DNA from: Heterohyrax brucei
Taxonomy: Eukaryota; Chordata; Mammalia; Hyracoidea; Procaviidae
Direction of reading: 5' to 3'
Assembly: GCA_028571685.1 (NCBI GenBank)
Contig: CM053140.1
Coordinates: 61,758,201 to 61,822,200 of the forward strand
Length of the DNA: 64,000 nucleotides
Shown piece by piece: positions 33,912 to 45,470 of this stretch (its first letter is position 1; every line of letters begins with the position of its first letter). A model generated the notes under the pieces. The model made no database searches. It saw nothing but the letters and a program-made list of their open reading frames with translations, and had not been told where the DNA came from. Position numbers and translations under genes: made by a program.

Positions 33912-35379
33912 TTTTTTCTTTTTTCTTTAACATGACTGAGTGAAAATGTACATTCCCGTATAAATTTACATGCCCACCTATATGCAGCTTCCACTGCTCT
34001 CCCTGCCCGGTTACAGTACACTATTCCTCTCTGCTCCATATATATCTCATCCTCCCAACAGCCTCCTTTCCGCTCCTCTCCACCCACTCACCTTCCTCCA
34101 GGCAGAGGTCAGCAGGATGATATCCTATAGATGTATAGAACCATAAAGTGCGACCAATATATGGTCACTCTGCATTGCCAAGTCCAATCCATTCCTGTCC
34201 AAAGAGTGGACCTTTGTTATAGTTTATGGGTAAGGGCAGCATCAGGGCCGGGGACCATACTTACAGGGGAACCCCGAAACCGCTGGACCATCAATTGAGG
34301 TCTTTTAGTGGAGATCTCATGATGCACCCCTTTTTATTCTTGGGTTGCCAGTGAGACTCAACCTAGTGAGCTCCATTGTGGCTATCACTGGTGGTGGCCG
34401 GGCACCATCCAGTTCTTCTGGTCCCAAGTCAATGAAGGCACCCACTCTTGTGGGTCTCTCTGTCTTCTAGGTTGTCTTTACCACATGTCATTTTGGTCCT
34501 CAGTGAGCATCTGTTCCTGCTGAGTTGGGCCCATTTGCTGTGTCCTCGGATGGCAGCTTAGCGTTTAAGACCCCAGACGCCACTCACCAATGTGGGGTGC
34601 AGAGAGCTCTCTTAGCAAAACGCTAGTTGTGCCAATTGGCCTCAATTTCGCCTAGGAGCATGGTCCCCTGCCCCTGCCGCAGCTACTCTATCCTTGCAAT
34701 ATTAGGTTAAGATGGAAGGAGTACTCAGGTTATGCTGAAGTCCACTTAATGTTGTTCTTGTTTCTAATGTGTGCTATCACCACTTTCTCCCAACCAGATT
34801 TCTAGCAACTATCTAAACTAAATGCTCCCCCCCTCCTCCTCCCTCCCTCCCCTCCCTTGCAGCTGTCAAAGAGTCTTCTCTTCTATACACAGGTCTTTTT
34901 GAGATCTCATCGTAGAGCTCTCATACAGTATTTGTCCCTTTGTCGCTGACTACTTTCACTCAACATAATGTCTTCCAGTTGAAACCAGGTTAGGAGATGT
35001 TTCCTGGAATCATCGTTATTCTTTATCATTGTGTAGTGCTCCATTGAGTATATGTACCATAGTTTACCTATCCATTCTTCTGTTGTTGGGCATCTGCGTT
35101 GATTCCATCTTTTTCCTATCGTGGACTGTGCTGCGATAAACGTTCTTGTGCATGTGTCCGTTGGTGTGAAAGGCCTTGATTCTGTAGGATATATTCCAAG
35201 TAACGGAATTACTGGGTCAAATGGTATATCGATATCCATTTTTTTAAGGAAGCACCAGATTATTTTCCAAAGAGGCTGGACCATTTTGCAACCCCACCAA
35301 CAGTGTAGGAGGGTTCCACTTTCTCCACAGCCTCTCCAGCATTTGTTGTTTTGTGTTTTCTGGATCATTGCCAATCTTG
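33912..35379 (-). mobile_element. Young elephant L1, 5'-truncated, 15 bp TSD
   Basis: 1468 bp minus-strand L1; flanks 'ttgcaacaaactttt' at 33897-33911 and 35380-35394 are perfect. The 3' UTR runs to 34906, then ORF2 C-terminus. Same 3' UTR subtype as the 24092 copy. Confidence 0.95.
34907..35374 (-). pseudogene. L1 ORF2 C-terminus, open to truncation point
   Basis: 155 open codons from '[20 protein letters not shown]' to 'SSQRQRDKYCMRALR' and the natural stop; the remainder of ORF2 was never inserted. Intact frame indicates a recent insertion. Confidence 0.9.
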
Positions 35380-35394
35380 TTGCAACAAACTTTT

Positions 35395-35600
35395 GTATAG
35401 TTATTATGTTGGAGGTCTTGGACTAGGTGCTGAGGAAATGAACACAAGTAAGGTATTGTAATTTACAAGGCTCACAGTTTAGAGAAGAGACATGTAAATA
35501 TATGGTTCAGTAGAGTATAGTATGTTCTAGGTAAAGTGTGTATAAGGTACATTTGACATTCCAGTGAGACAGTGAGATCCAGCGTGATACTCTTCAGTTA
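35395..35600 (+). repeat. Ancient mammal-wide interspersed repeat remnant
   Basis: 'gactaggtgctgaggaaatg', 'cacagtttagagaagagaca' and 'gtgagacagtgagatccagc' resemble the old family at 13255 and 22121. It was split by the L1 at 33912, with 33370-33440 ('gagatgagctttgaagaata') perhaps another part. Confidence 0.4.
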
Positions 35601-35689
35601 AATATTTTTTCGAAAATCTACTCTGTAGGTACTGTGTATTACAGTAGTGGTAAAATGTTAAGGGCTCTGACAACTAGGATGCTTCTCTG

Positions 35690-36190
35690 GGCTGGTAGGA
35701 GTGTACGTTGGTGATAATAAAACCATAGACGACAAAAAGTACGTCGAAAACAGGTTGGCAGTTCCTATTAAAGTTGATATTCTAAGACCCAGAGGCTCCA
35801 CTTCGAGGTATATACCAGACAGAAATCTATACATATTTTCACCAAAGGATAGGTACTAGATGGTTTATAGAAGCACTATGTATAATAGAAATTACTATGT
35901 ATTCATCAATGTAGAATATCTGTACAGCATGGAGAACAAATGATCCACAGCTCTTCACAAGATAAAGGAATCCTATAAAGATAATGTTAAGCAATTGAAG
36001 TCAGATAGAGAAGGGCCCATACTGTGTGGTTCCATTTATATTATTTACAAAAAGAGATAAAACTAATCCATGCTGGTGAGAAATCAAAATGGTGGTTACC
36101 CTTAGGGTAGGTGTATGACTGCATGCTGGGCTAAGAAATTTGTACTTGATTTTCTATGAAGCATTTAAAAGTTTTATAAACCCACGAGTG
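35690..36190 (+). mobile_element. Old L1M-type ORF2 3' fragment, sense
   Basis: 'aacaggttggcagttcctat', 'ccactcctaggtat'-like sequence at 35795-35820, 'tatagaagcactatgtataa' and 'tggtggttacccttagggta' are in the order of the 3' end of ancient mammalian L1s. It differs from the elephant-lineage L1s in this window. Confidence 0.7.
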
Positions 36191-36437
36191 ACCTGGTTAA
36201 GGATCGTAGGGAGTTTAGCAGAAGAGGCATAATGTCATTCAAAATTGTTAGTTTAGAGCTTTGTCCTCAATGAAAAAGCTGGGCTATTTCATGCTGTTGC
36301 TTTTATTGCTTGTCTTCTTTTCCCAGCACTTTATCTTCTTCTCCTTGTCAAAAACAATGGAAAACCGACGTACATTGCCCTGTAGTATCTTAGGCCACAT
36401 CTCTTAAAAGGGGCCAACAGTATCCTTTTCGTTACAG

Positions 36438-36538
36438 GCAAGAAGAGAGGCGGCGACGGTCCTTCCAGGATTACACTGGGCAGAAGATCACCCTTGAGGC
36501 TGTCCTAAACACTACTTGCAAGAAGTGTGGCTGCAAAG
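36438..36538 (+). CDS. ZCCHC17: ZCCHC17 coding exon (zinc knuckle, first half)
   Basis: 101 bp exon: one base completes Glu106, then 33 residues starting QEERRRRSFQDYTGQKITLE and ending TTCKKCGCK, then the first base of a Gly codon. The basic RRRR run fits RNA binding or nucleolar targeting. The two Cys of the CCHC knuckle (C-KK-C) are here; the His and last Cys are in the next exon, so the zinc knuckle is split by the 9.8 kb phase-1 intron. Acceptor 'tatccttttcgttacag'; donor aaag|gtaagg. The sequence agrees with the human protein as I remember it. Confidence 0.97.
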
Positions 36539-37424
36539 GTAAGGTGAAGTCTCAACCCTTGTAGTCTTTCTCTGCTTGTGAATGGACCCTTGACAGGATG
36601 AAGGAAACAGTGCAGTGGGTATTCTGCTCATCCTGGTTTTTAGCCAAGCCTTGACCTCTTCTGCTCCTACCATTACGCCCACCAGACTCAGGTCAGAGAT
36701 GGGAGTTTGTGACTTGATGCTTTTCTCTGTTTTCTTTTCTGAATCCTCCCTCTGTCAGATACTACACTACCACTACCGCTACCACTCCCCCATATCTCCA
36801 GCTAATGACCTGCCTTGGCAAAGTCCCCATTTATTATGCTAGGGTAAGATTGTTAGATTATGATTGACATCTTAAGTTTTATCTCAAGGGACCTGCTGCA
36901 AAAATGAAGGGACTTGGAAATATACTTCTTCAGGATCTAAGCTAAACTCTTATTTGTCTTTATCTCTTTTAACTTCAGGGTTCTGAGTACAAAATCCTTT
37001 TAGTAATAAGAACACAGGATAGTCATTTCATTTTAGTTCTGTTTCTTCAAGTTTCCTCTAGTCTTACTCAAATATTAAAGAGCTCTTTCAGCCTGGCTTC
37101 CTTTGTTGGAGCTATAATGAGAGAGACTGCCAGCTTCTCATTTACAGAGTGACCTCAATTTGTCACCTCTTCTGCCTAGCCATCCACTTGCCCTGCTTTG
37201 TTGATTTTTTTCCAAAGACTGGTAGCAGATTTGTGGCCTAGTTGAGTTTTTTAAGCCCCTGTTTATTATTAATGTAGTAAGAGGAAGGGAAAATTAAAGA
37301 GAATACCTCTTTAGGAGAATTGTGGGAGCACTGTAGATACTTGGAAAATTCTATGTTATATTACCCTTCCAGGAATCTTTTAGCCGATGGACCAATAGTT
37401 GCAAAGCAGTTCATGCATAGCTTT
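36539..37424. other. Intron, no recognised features
   Basis: No repeat or further exon recognised. Open frame 36615-36842 has no family features. Confidence 0.5.
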
Positions 37425-38118
37425 TTTGATTGATTTATTTATTGTATTTTAAGTGAAAATTTACAATTCAGGTCAGTTTCTCTTACAGAAACTGATACTT
37501 TGTTCTGTTCTCCCCATACTGTGACAGTACCCTCCTCCCTTCTACTCTGAGTTTCCCGTGACCATTCAGCCATTTCCTGTCTCTGTCTTCTCATCTCACC
37601 TCTGGACAGGAACTGACAGTTAATCTCTTGTATCTACTTAAGCCAAGAAGCACACTCTTCACCAGTATCATTTTATGTCTTATAGACCAGTTCAGTCTTT
37701 GTCTGAGGAGCTGGCTTCTTGAATGGTTTCAGTGTTGGGCTAACAGAGAGTCAGAGGGTTATGTCTTGCAGGGACCCTCCAGTCTGTTCAGACTGTCAAG
37801 TCTAGTCTTTTTACTAGAGTTCGAGCTCTGCGTCCCACATTTCTTCCAAGCCATGAGAGACTCTGTTGAATTCCATGTAAGAGAAATCATTGGTAGTAGC
37901 CAGGTACCGTCTAGTTCTTGTGGTCTCATGCTGATATAGTATCTGGTTTACGAGGCCCTTTCTGTCTCTTTGACTCTTGAATTTTCCTTACGTCTTTGGT
38001 GTTCTTCATTCTTCTTTGCCCAAGTGTGTTGGGACCAACTGATGCTTCTTTAATAGCTGCCTGGTAGCTTTTAAGACCCCAGAAGCCACTCACCAGAGTG
38101 GGATTCAGAATATTTCTT
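37425..38118 (-). mobile_element. Older L1 3' UTR, antisense, left part
   Basis: 'tttattgtattttaagtgaa' (tail side), then 3' UTR blocks 'tgcctggtagcttttaagac' and 'cagaagccactcaccagagt'. Interrupted at 'agaatatttctt' (38107-38118) and continued at 45318. Confidence 0.8.
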
Positions 38119-39223
38119 TTTTTTCCTTTTTGTTGTGAATTTAGAGCAATTTTATAGTCTAAATCATGTGCCATGTAACACCCAGAACTTTCAACTCTCT
38201 TCTCTTCTTGGTGATTCCTCCCTGTTCCCACTCCCCACGTGACAGCATGCTTCCCCTTTTGTTTGGAACTACTGTGACCTTTTGATAAAGGTCTAGCCGT
38301 CCTCACCAAATCAACTTAGCTCCAGCAAAGTGTCCCTCAGATAGTGTCATGTACATTTTTAAAGATTTGTTCGCCTCCAGTGTCACTCTGTGTTTTGTAT
38401 GGTCCAGGTCAGTTTTTGTTTGGGGAGCTGGCCCCCAGTGCTGGATACAGTTTGGGGTTAGAGAGTCTGGGGCCATGCTCCTGAGGGCCCTCCATTCAGA
38501 AGGACCATCAGGTGTGGTCTTTTGGTAGAGTTCTAGCTCTTCCCTCTACTCCATCACCTGCTGTATCCAGAGCTCCGTTCCATGTACCCCATCCGAGCTG
38601 TCATTGGTGGTAGCTGGGCATTATCTAGTTCTTCTGGTCCCATGCTAAAGCAGGCTGTGACTCATATGGCCCCTTCCATGTGGTGGGCTCGTATTTTTCT
38701 CCTATCCTTGATGACTTCCATTTGCTCCAGGTCCGGGTGGACTGGGACCATGTAGTGCTATTTGGATGGCAGCTTGCTAGCTTTGAAGAGCCCAGTTGCC
38801 ACTCTCTCACATGGTATGTGGAATAGTATCTTGAGAGAGGGAGAGAGAAAAACCTTGGTTATCCCAGTTTGACTGGATGTCCCCTGAGAGCGTAGCTCCC
38901 GATCCCAGACCTGTTTCTCTGTTCTTCCAAAGAGGTGGTCCACATTAAGGAGGCAATTTGGTTTTGAAGTTGAGTAGTTATGGGTACCCAACTTCTAGTG
39001 CATGCTGCACATCCTGCACCCATTCCTAATCCTAACCACTATTAAATTTGTAAAAAATCCCTCTCCCTTCCTGCCCCCCAATAACTGTCAAATATTGTTT
39101 TATACTGTGGTTATATGATTAGTTACATTCTTATAATAATGGTCTCATACAAAATTTGACCTTTTGTGTCTGGCTGATTTCACTCAGCATAATTTCTTAT
39201 AGATAGTCCCGTGTTTACAGATA

Positions 39224-39732
39224 TTACTCTAAGCTTTCATTGTTTCTTATTGTATAGTATTCCATTATATGAATATACCACGCTTTGTTTAACCATTCAT
39301 CTGTTGATCGGCAGCTAGGTTGTTTCCAACTTTCTGCTGTTGTGCAGAGAGCTGCAATAAACATTGATGTGCAAGTATCTGCTTGAGTGGTAATCATTAT
39401 TTCTTGGGGATATATTCCAAGGAGTGGGATTGCTGGATCATGTGGTATTTCTATTTCTAGTTTTTTAAGAAAGCGCCAAATCGATTTCCATGGTGGTTGA
39501 ACCATTTTACAGTCCCACCAGCAATGTAGAAGAGTTTTCCACATCCTCGCCAACATTTATTTATTATCTGTGTTTTTTGGATTATTGCCATCTTTGTTGG
39601 GGTGAGATAATATCTCATTGTGGTTTTAATTTGGATTTCTCTAATGGCTAGTGATTGTAAACATTTCCTCATGTATCTGTTGGCAATCTGTATGTCTTCT
39701 TTGGTGAGTGTCTGCTCATGTTGTTTGCCCAT
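39224..39732 (-). pseudogene. L1 ORF2 C-terminal fragments
   Basis: Two overlapping minus-strand frames (39457-39732, 39224-39556): '[20 protein letters not shown]' then '[20 protein letters not shown]'. The overlap shows a frame shift around 39500. Part of the 7.2 kb L1. Confidence 0.85.
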
Positions 39733-40562
39733 TTTTTAATTGGGTTGTGTGTCTTGTTGAGGTTTTGCAGTATCTTGTAGATTAAAGAGATTAGATTGAA
39801 GAGTTCCCAATTAATCTATTTTCATTTCTGATGACTGAAGGTTGTTGGTGGTTTTTGGTAGACTGTTGATGCTATGAATTAGTACTTCCATCATCTTCCC
39901 AGTTTTTCCTTTCAAGAATTTTATTGTTTTAGCTTTTACGTTTGGGTCTTTGATCCATTTTAAATTAGTTTTTGTGCATGGTGTGAGATAAGGGTCTTGT
40001 TTCATTTTTCGCAGGTGGATATCTAATTATGCCAATACCATTTGTTGAAGAGATACTGCCTTTACCCCAATTCACTGTCTTTGGGCCTTTATCAAATATC
40101 AGTTGTTCATAAGTGGATGAAGTTATATTTGGATTTTTCATTCTGTTCCATTGTTACATGTGTCTGGTGTTGTGCCATTACCAAGCTGCCTTGACTACTA
40201 TGACAGTGTAGTAGGTTTTTAAGGTCAGGAAGGGTGAGGCCTTCCACTTGTTCCTCTTCTTGAGTAATAATTTACGTATCTGTGGCTTCCTTCCTTTCTG
40301 TATGAAGTTGGTGATTTGTTTCTCCATCTTGTTAAAAAAATGTCATTGGAAATTGAATTGGGATGCATTGTATGTGTAGATTGCTTTGGGTAGTATAGAC
40401 TATTTCACAATGTTAAGTATTCCTATCCAGGAGCAAGGTAGATTTCTCCACTTGTGTAAGTAATTTTTCGTTTCTTGAATTAGTGACATGTAGTTTTCTT
40501 TGTATGAGTCTTCTACATCTCTGGTTAGATATATCCCCAAGTATATCTTATCATCTTCGGGG

Positions 40563-40814
40563 CTATAGTAAATGGTAATGATCTAGTGATTTCTTTGTCT
40601 CTTGGTTGTTGTAAAGGAATCCCACTGATTTATATATGTTTGTCTTGTATCCTGATAATTTGCTGAAGTCTTCCATTAGATCCAGTAGTTTTTTGGACGA
40701 TTCTTTAGGGTTTTCTGTGTATAAGATCCTGTCATCTGCAAATAATGATACTTTGACTTTTTCTCTGCCAAGGTGGTGTAGTGGGTTAAGTGCTACATCT
40801 ACTAACCACAACAT
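40563..40814 (-). pseudogene. L1 ORF2 post-RT fragment
   Basis: 'VSLFADDRILYTENPKESSK' contains the FADD form of the reverse transcriptase catalytic motif (YXDD family) followed by 'DLMEDFSKLSGYKTNIYKSV'. The first codons are derived from the inserted AfroSINE. Confidence 0.85.
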
Positions 40815-40920
40815 TGGCAGTTAAAGTCTGCTAGGCACTCCTCAGAAACTCTGTGGGGCAGTTCTGCCGTGACCTATAGGGTCGCTATTAGTCAGACCCA
40901 ACTCAGTGGCAGTGGGTTGC
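40768..40920 (+). mobile_element. AfroSINE, sense, inside L1 ORF2
   Basis: 'aaggtggtgtagtgggttaa', 'gcactcctcagaaactctgt', 'gtgacctatagggtcgctat' and 'cccaactcagtggcagtggg'. L1 sequence on the sides ('ttctctgcc' and 'ccaatttggaggcccgttat') is consecutive, with a short repeated 'tgcca' at the joints. Confidence 0.88.
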
Positions 40921-41449
40921 CAATTTGGAGGCCCGTTATTTCTTTATCATGTCTAATTGCTCTGGCTAAGATGTCAGAACAATGTTGAATACAAGTGGTG
41001 ACAGTGTGCATCCTTGTCTAGTACCTGTTGTTAAGGGGCATGTTTCTAACTTTTCTCTGTTAAGGGTAATGTTTTAGTTTAGTGTAGTTAGTTTAGTGTA
41101 GATGGCCTTTATTATGCTGAGGAACTTCCCTTCTATTCCTGTTTTTTGAGAGTTTTTAACATGAATGTGTGTTGGACTTTATCAAATGCCTTTTCTGTGT
41201 TTATTGATAAAATCAGGTGATTCTTTTATTTTATGTGGTTGATTACATTAATTGTTTTCCTTATGTTAAACCATCCCTGCATCTGTGATATGAATCCTAC
41301 TTGGTCATGATGAGCTATTTTTTTTTGATATATTGTTGAATTCTGTTAGCTAGGATTTTGTTAGGGATTTTTGTGTCTTAAGTTCATGAAAGATACTGGT
41401 CTATAATTTTCCTTTCTTGGGCTGTCTTTACCTGGTTTTGGTATCAGGG

Positions 41450-41857
41450 TTAAACTAGCTTCATAGATGGGAGTATTCCATCCTTTTCTACACTCTGAAA
41501 TACCTGCAGAGGTAGTGGTGTTAACTCTTCTCTGAACATTTGATAGAATTCTGCAGTGAAGTCATCCAGGCCAGGGCTTTTTCTGGATGGGAGTTTTTTA
41601 ATTACCTTTTCAATTTCTTCTTTTGTAATGGGTTTGTTTAGTTGTTCTGTCTCTGATTTTACTAGTTTAGGTAGGTGGTATTTTTCCAGAAACTTGTCCA
41701 TTTTCTCTAAATTTCCAAATTTATTAGAGTATAATTTTTCATAGTATTCTTGTATCATTCTTTTAATTTCAGCGGGGTCCATTGTGATGATGCCCATCTC
41801 GTCTCTAATTTGGATTATGTGTTTCTTCTCCTGTTTTCCTTTTGTCAGTTTGGCCAA
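41450..41857 (-). pseudogene. L1 ORF2 reverse transcriptase N-terminal fragment
   Basis: 135 codons: 'IQIRDEMGIITMDPAEIKRM' and 'QEYYEKLYSNKFGNLEKMDK', then '[20 protein letters not shown]', which is the conserved 'K-S-PG-DG--aEFY' entry to the L1 reverse transcriptase. Part of the 7.2 kb L1. Confidence 0.88.
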
Positions 41858-41960
41858 TGACTTACGAATTTTGTTGATCTTTTTGAAAAAGCAGCTTTTG
41901 GACTTGTCAGCTCACTCTTTCATTTTTCTATTTTCTATTTCATTTATTTCTGCTTTAGTT

Positions 41961-42221
41961 TTAATAATTTGCTTTATTCTGAAGCTTGATGGCTTCTTTT
42001 GCTGAAATCTTTTCTAGTTGTTCAAGTTGATGAGTTGACTCTTTGCTTTGTGCCGTTTCTTCTTTTGGGGTGTGTGTTTTTTTTGAGATGAATTGACCTC
42101 TGAGCACTGCTGTTGCTGTGTCCCATAGATTTTGGTTGGATGTGTCTTCATTCTCATTTGATTCTATAAAATTCTTTATTGCATCTTTGATTTCTTCTCC
42201 TACCAAGTAGTTCTTGAGCAA
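41961..42221 (-). pseudogene. L1 ORF2 linker fragment after endonuclease
   Basis: 86 codons including 'KNYLVGEEIKDAIKNFIESN' and 'NLWDTATAVLRGQFIS', the usual linker between L1 endonuclease and reverse transcriptase. Confidence 0.85.
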
Positions 42222-43839
42222 AATGTTATTCAGTCTCCATGTTTTTTATTTAATTTGCATCTTTTTTCTGTTTTTGGTTTCTAGTTTTATGGCTTTTTAG
42301 TCTGAGAAGGAGCTTTGTTTTTATTTCAGTATTTTGAATTTTGTTGAGTATTACTCTGTGACCTAATATGTGGTCAATTCTGGAGAATGTTCCATGAATA
42401 CTGGAAAATGAAATATACTTGGGGCACTTGGCTTGGCTTGGCTAGCTTCAGTTAGGTGAAGTGTTCTGAATATGTCTGTAAGGTCAAGTTGATTGATTGT
42501 AGCACTTAGATCCTCTGTGTGTTTATTAAGCTTTTTTTCGGGATGTTGTGTCTTTTACTGAGAGTGGTCTTTTGAAGTCTTCTGCTATTATTGTGGAGCT
42601 GTCTGTTTATGTTTTCAGTGCAAATAGTGTTTGTTTTATATATTTTGGAGCCTTGTCATTGGGTGCATAGATACTTAGTATGGTTATGTCTTCCTGTTGA
42701 ACTACACCTTTGACCATTAGATAGTGACCCTCTTTATATCATATGGTGAATTTAACTTTAAAGTCTGTTTTGTCAGAGATTAGTATTGTCACTTCTGCTG
42801 TTTTTAGAGTGTGATTAGCCTGGTATATTTTTTTCCAATCTTTGAGTTATAGTTTGTTTGTGTCTTTGAGTTGAAGTTATGTCTCCTGTAAGCAGCATAT
42901 AGATGGATCACATTTTTTTATACAATCTGTAGCTCTTCTTCTGTGAATTGGTGCATTTAGTCCATTTACATTTAGTGTGATTATTGATAAATACGATGTT
43001 AGCATTGTCATTTTAATACCTTTTTTTAGGTGGTGTAGACAGTTCCTGTGCTGCATTCCATTTTCTGTGCTGAGTCTGTTTGCTTTATGTATTTTCTTTT
43101 AGTGGCTTTCAGTGCTTGTTTTCTTGAAATTATGACTTTGTATGTAGCTTTTTGATGTGTAGAATTACACGTTCCTTTTGCAGTTACTGCCGTAGTCCCT
43201 TTTATTAAACTAAAAGTAGTCCAAACTTCAGTGTCTGTGTATCTCCTTGTATTCCTCCACATCTGGAAGGTCTATGTGTACCTTTCTTTGACCCTCTTTT
43301 TCATACAGTGTAGTCATCAATTACATCTTGAGATCTCTGAATTTCTATTTTTTTGTGATTTGGTTTCAGTTATCATTTCTGGATTTCCTTTCATGATAAA
43401 TTATCTAGATGCTCTGTTGAGTGCTGAATGTTTAAGTTATATATCTAATGCTATTGATTTTCTAATCAAAGAACTTTCTTTAATATTTCTTGTAATTTTG
43501 GTTTGGTTCTTACAGATTCTCTAAATTTCTGTTGATCTGTGAAAGTCTTAATTTCATCTTCATATTTGAGAGACAGTTTTGCGGGATATATTATTCTCAG
43601 TTGACAATTTTTTCCTTCAGGGCTTTGTATATGTTATTCCACTGTCTTCTGGCCAGCATTGTTTCAATCTTAATAATATTCCTTATAGGCTGTTTTTTGC
43701 TTGTTTCTGGCTGCCTTCCATAGTTTCTGCTTGTTTCTAGTTTTATTGAGCTTGGTTATGATATGCCTTGGTATATTTCTTTTAGGATCTATCTTGAGAG
43801 GGGTTCGATGAGCAGTCACCCCCCTCCCCCAGGGTCCTG

Positions 43840-44500
43840 TGAACCCAAGCCTCCGAGGCACACTTGGCTCCAGCGGCTGCCCAATCACTGGTGTGATCGC
43901 CTAACTTTTCTAGGGTAGCCTGAGATCAGGCCACTGAGGCGCGTTGGGTTCCAGTGGCTGCCAGGACAATCACTCTCCTTCCCATGGGTCAGTTGAGCCC
44001 AGTTCTCCCTAGCACACGTCTTACCAATGGCTTTCTAGCCATTGGGGTAATCTCTCCCCTCCTCCTGGTTCACCTAGGCCCAAGCCTTCCCAATGCACGC
44101 AGCACTAATGGTTGTCTAGCCACTGGTGATCACTGCCTTTCCCCCATGGTCTCCTGAGCCCAGAACATCCGAGAGCCTATGGCTCCAGTGGCTGCCCAGC
44201 TGCTTCCCTCCCCCCAGGTCACTTCAGCTCGGACTGCCCTGGTGTACTTGGCTTCAGTGGCTGACTAGGCACTGGGGTAATCTCTTCCCTCCTCCTGGTT
44301 GGTTCACCTAAGCCAAAGCCTTCCTGGTACATGCAGCAGTAATGGCTGTGTAGCTGCTGGCATTCACTGCCCTTCCTCACGTTCATCTGAGCCCAAGTCT
44401 CCCTGGCACATGTCTCTAATGGCTGCCCAGCTGCTGGGGGGATCACTTCAGATCTGCCTGGTTGCCTCAGCCCAAGCCTCAGGGGCCTGTGTGGCTCCAG
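43840..44500. repeat. Tandem array, about 77 bp period, in L1 5' UTR
   Basis: Around nine diverged units start near 43852, 43925, 43994, 44072, 44155, 44227, 44308, 44389 and 44467, each with a 'cccaagcctcc..gc' block, then 'ggctccagtggctgcccag' or a variant, then a C-rich spacer. A stronger match is seen every third unit: 'ggggtaatctctcccctcct' at 44044 and 'ggggtaatctcttccctcct' at 44274, 230 bp apart. Probably the promoter monomers of this L1. Confidence 0.75.
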
Positions 44501-45317
44501 TCCTCTCTCAGCCATGGATGTATTCTCTCAGCACTCCCGGCCCCAGACTGGGAGTCCAGAGCTTCCTGACTCACTGGCTCCAAGGCTGGTCTCAGGTCTG
44601 TTAGCAGCAGGGCTGTTTACTCCGCACTCCCCAGGTCCTGCGATCTCATGCTCCATAGCTGTGGGGCACCTGAACCCAGGCCTGCCAGTCCCACACAGGA
44701 CTAGTGCCTGCTGTGCAGAGCGCACTGTGTGCTCCCTTCACCTCTACGCTCTTCTGCCTATTGCCCTGGGATGCTGACAGCCCTGGTCTCCTGTCCCTGC
44801 ATTCTCTGCCCCACCTCCCTGCTCCTTCAGCCAAGGCTTCCTGGCCCCTTGCCACTCCAAGTCATCACCAGGCCACCTGACTAGTGGGTCTGTCGGGGCA
44901 CTGACTGATAGCCAGCCTTGTTGCAGAGTATTCTAACCTGCACAGGGGTCTTTAGGTTTGGGCTGTGGGCTGAGGCTCTGATGCTTAGGCTGGGGCAGGT
45001 CTCTAGTCAAATTCAGGGTTGCTCCAGCCCTTGTTTCCTGGCTCTGCTTGCATGCTAAGATTTACTGAAGGTGGGTTTTCTCCTGGCCTGGGTTGCTTTC
45101 AGTTTGCAGAGAATCTCCACCCAGGCCACATTGTTTTGTTCAAGGTGGTTCAGGAGTCCTGAGATCTTCCTTTCACTCTGTTTGTATTTAGGGTTCTCTA
45201 AGCACAGTTTAGTCCTTCTAGATTGCTGTATTTGGTGGATTTCATTAATTTTGAGGTTCTTAGTTCGAGGATTTAGCAGGGCCGTGTTGTTACTCTGCCA
45301 TCTTGGCTCCACCCCCT

Positions 45318-45470
45318 AGAATATTTCTTAATAAACATTATTATCCTTGACCTAGGTACCCCATGAAACTATGGTCCCCAGAAATCTGCCCCTGCTTCCT
45401 GGTCCCTCAGTGTGTTTGGTTGTATTTAGAAAATTCTCAGCTTTTGTTTAGTCTGGTTATCACACATAGC
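45318..45470 (-). mobile_element. Older L1 3' UTR, antisense, right part
   Basis: Continuation after the duplication 'agaatatttctt': 'ctatggtccccagaaatctg' and 'cctgcttcctggtccctcag' are L1 3' UTR-like. The right end is not sharp. Confidence 0.6.

Larger units (their letters stand above)
38119..45317 (-). mobile_element. Near full-length old L1 (7.2 kb), antisense, 12 bp TSD
   Basis: The 5' terminus at 45317 reads in sense 'ggggtggagccaagatggca', the classical L1 start. Flanks 'agaatatttctt' at 38107-38118 and 45318-45329. In element order: GC-rich 5' UTR 43810-45317 with a monomer array, a 43030-43800 interval, ORF2 endonuclease about 42230-43020 (sense reads NVNGLNAP and DPSICCLQET in one frame), reverse transcriptase region about 40500-41860, C-terminus to about 39224, 3' UTR 38119-39220. 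ORF2 is broken by many stops and shifts. I did not recognise an ORF1 frame between 43030 and 45300. An AfroSINE is inserted at 40768. Confidence 0.92.

Noticed and set aside
43800-45317. GC-rich block resembling a CpG island or host promoter
   Set aside because: Explained by the 5' UTR of the full-length L1, whose start is recognisable at 45317 and whose target duplication flanks it.
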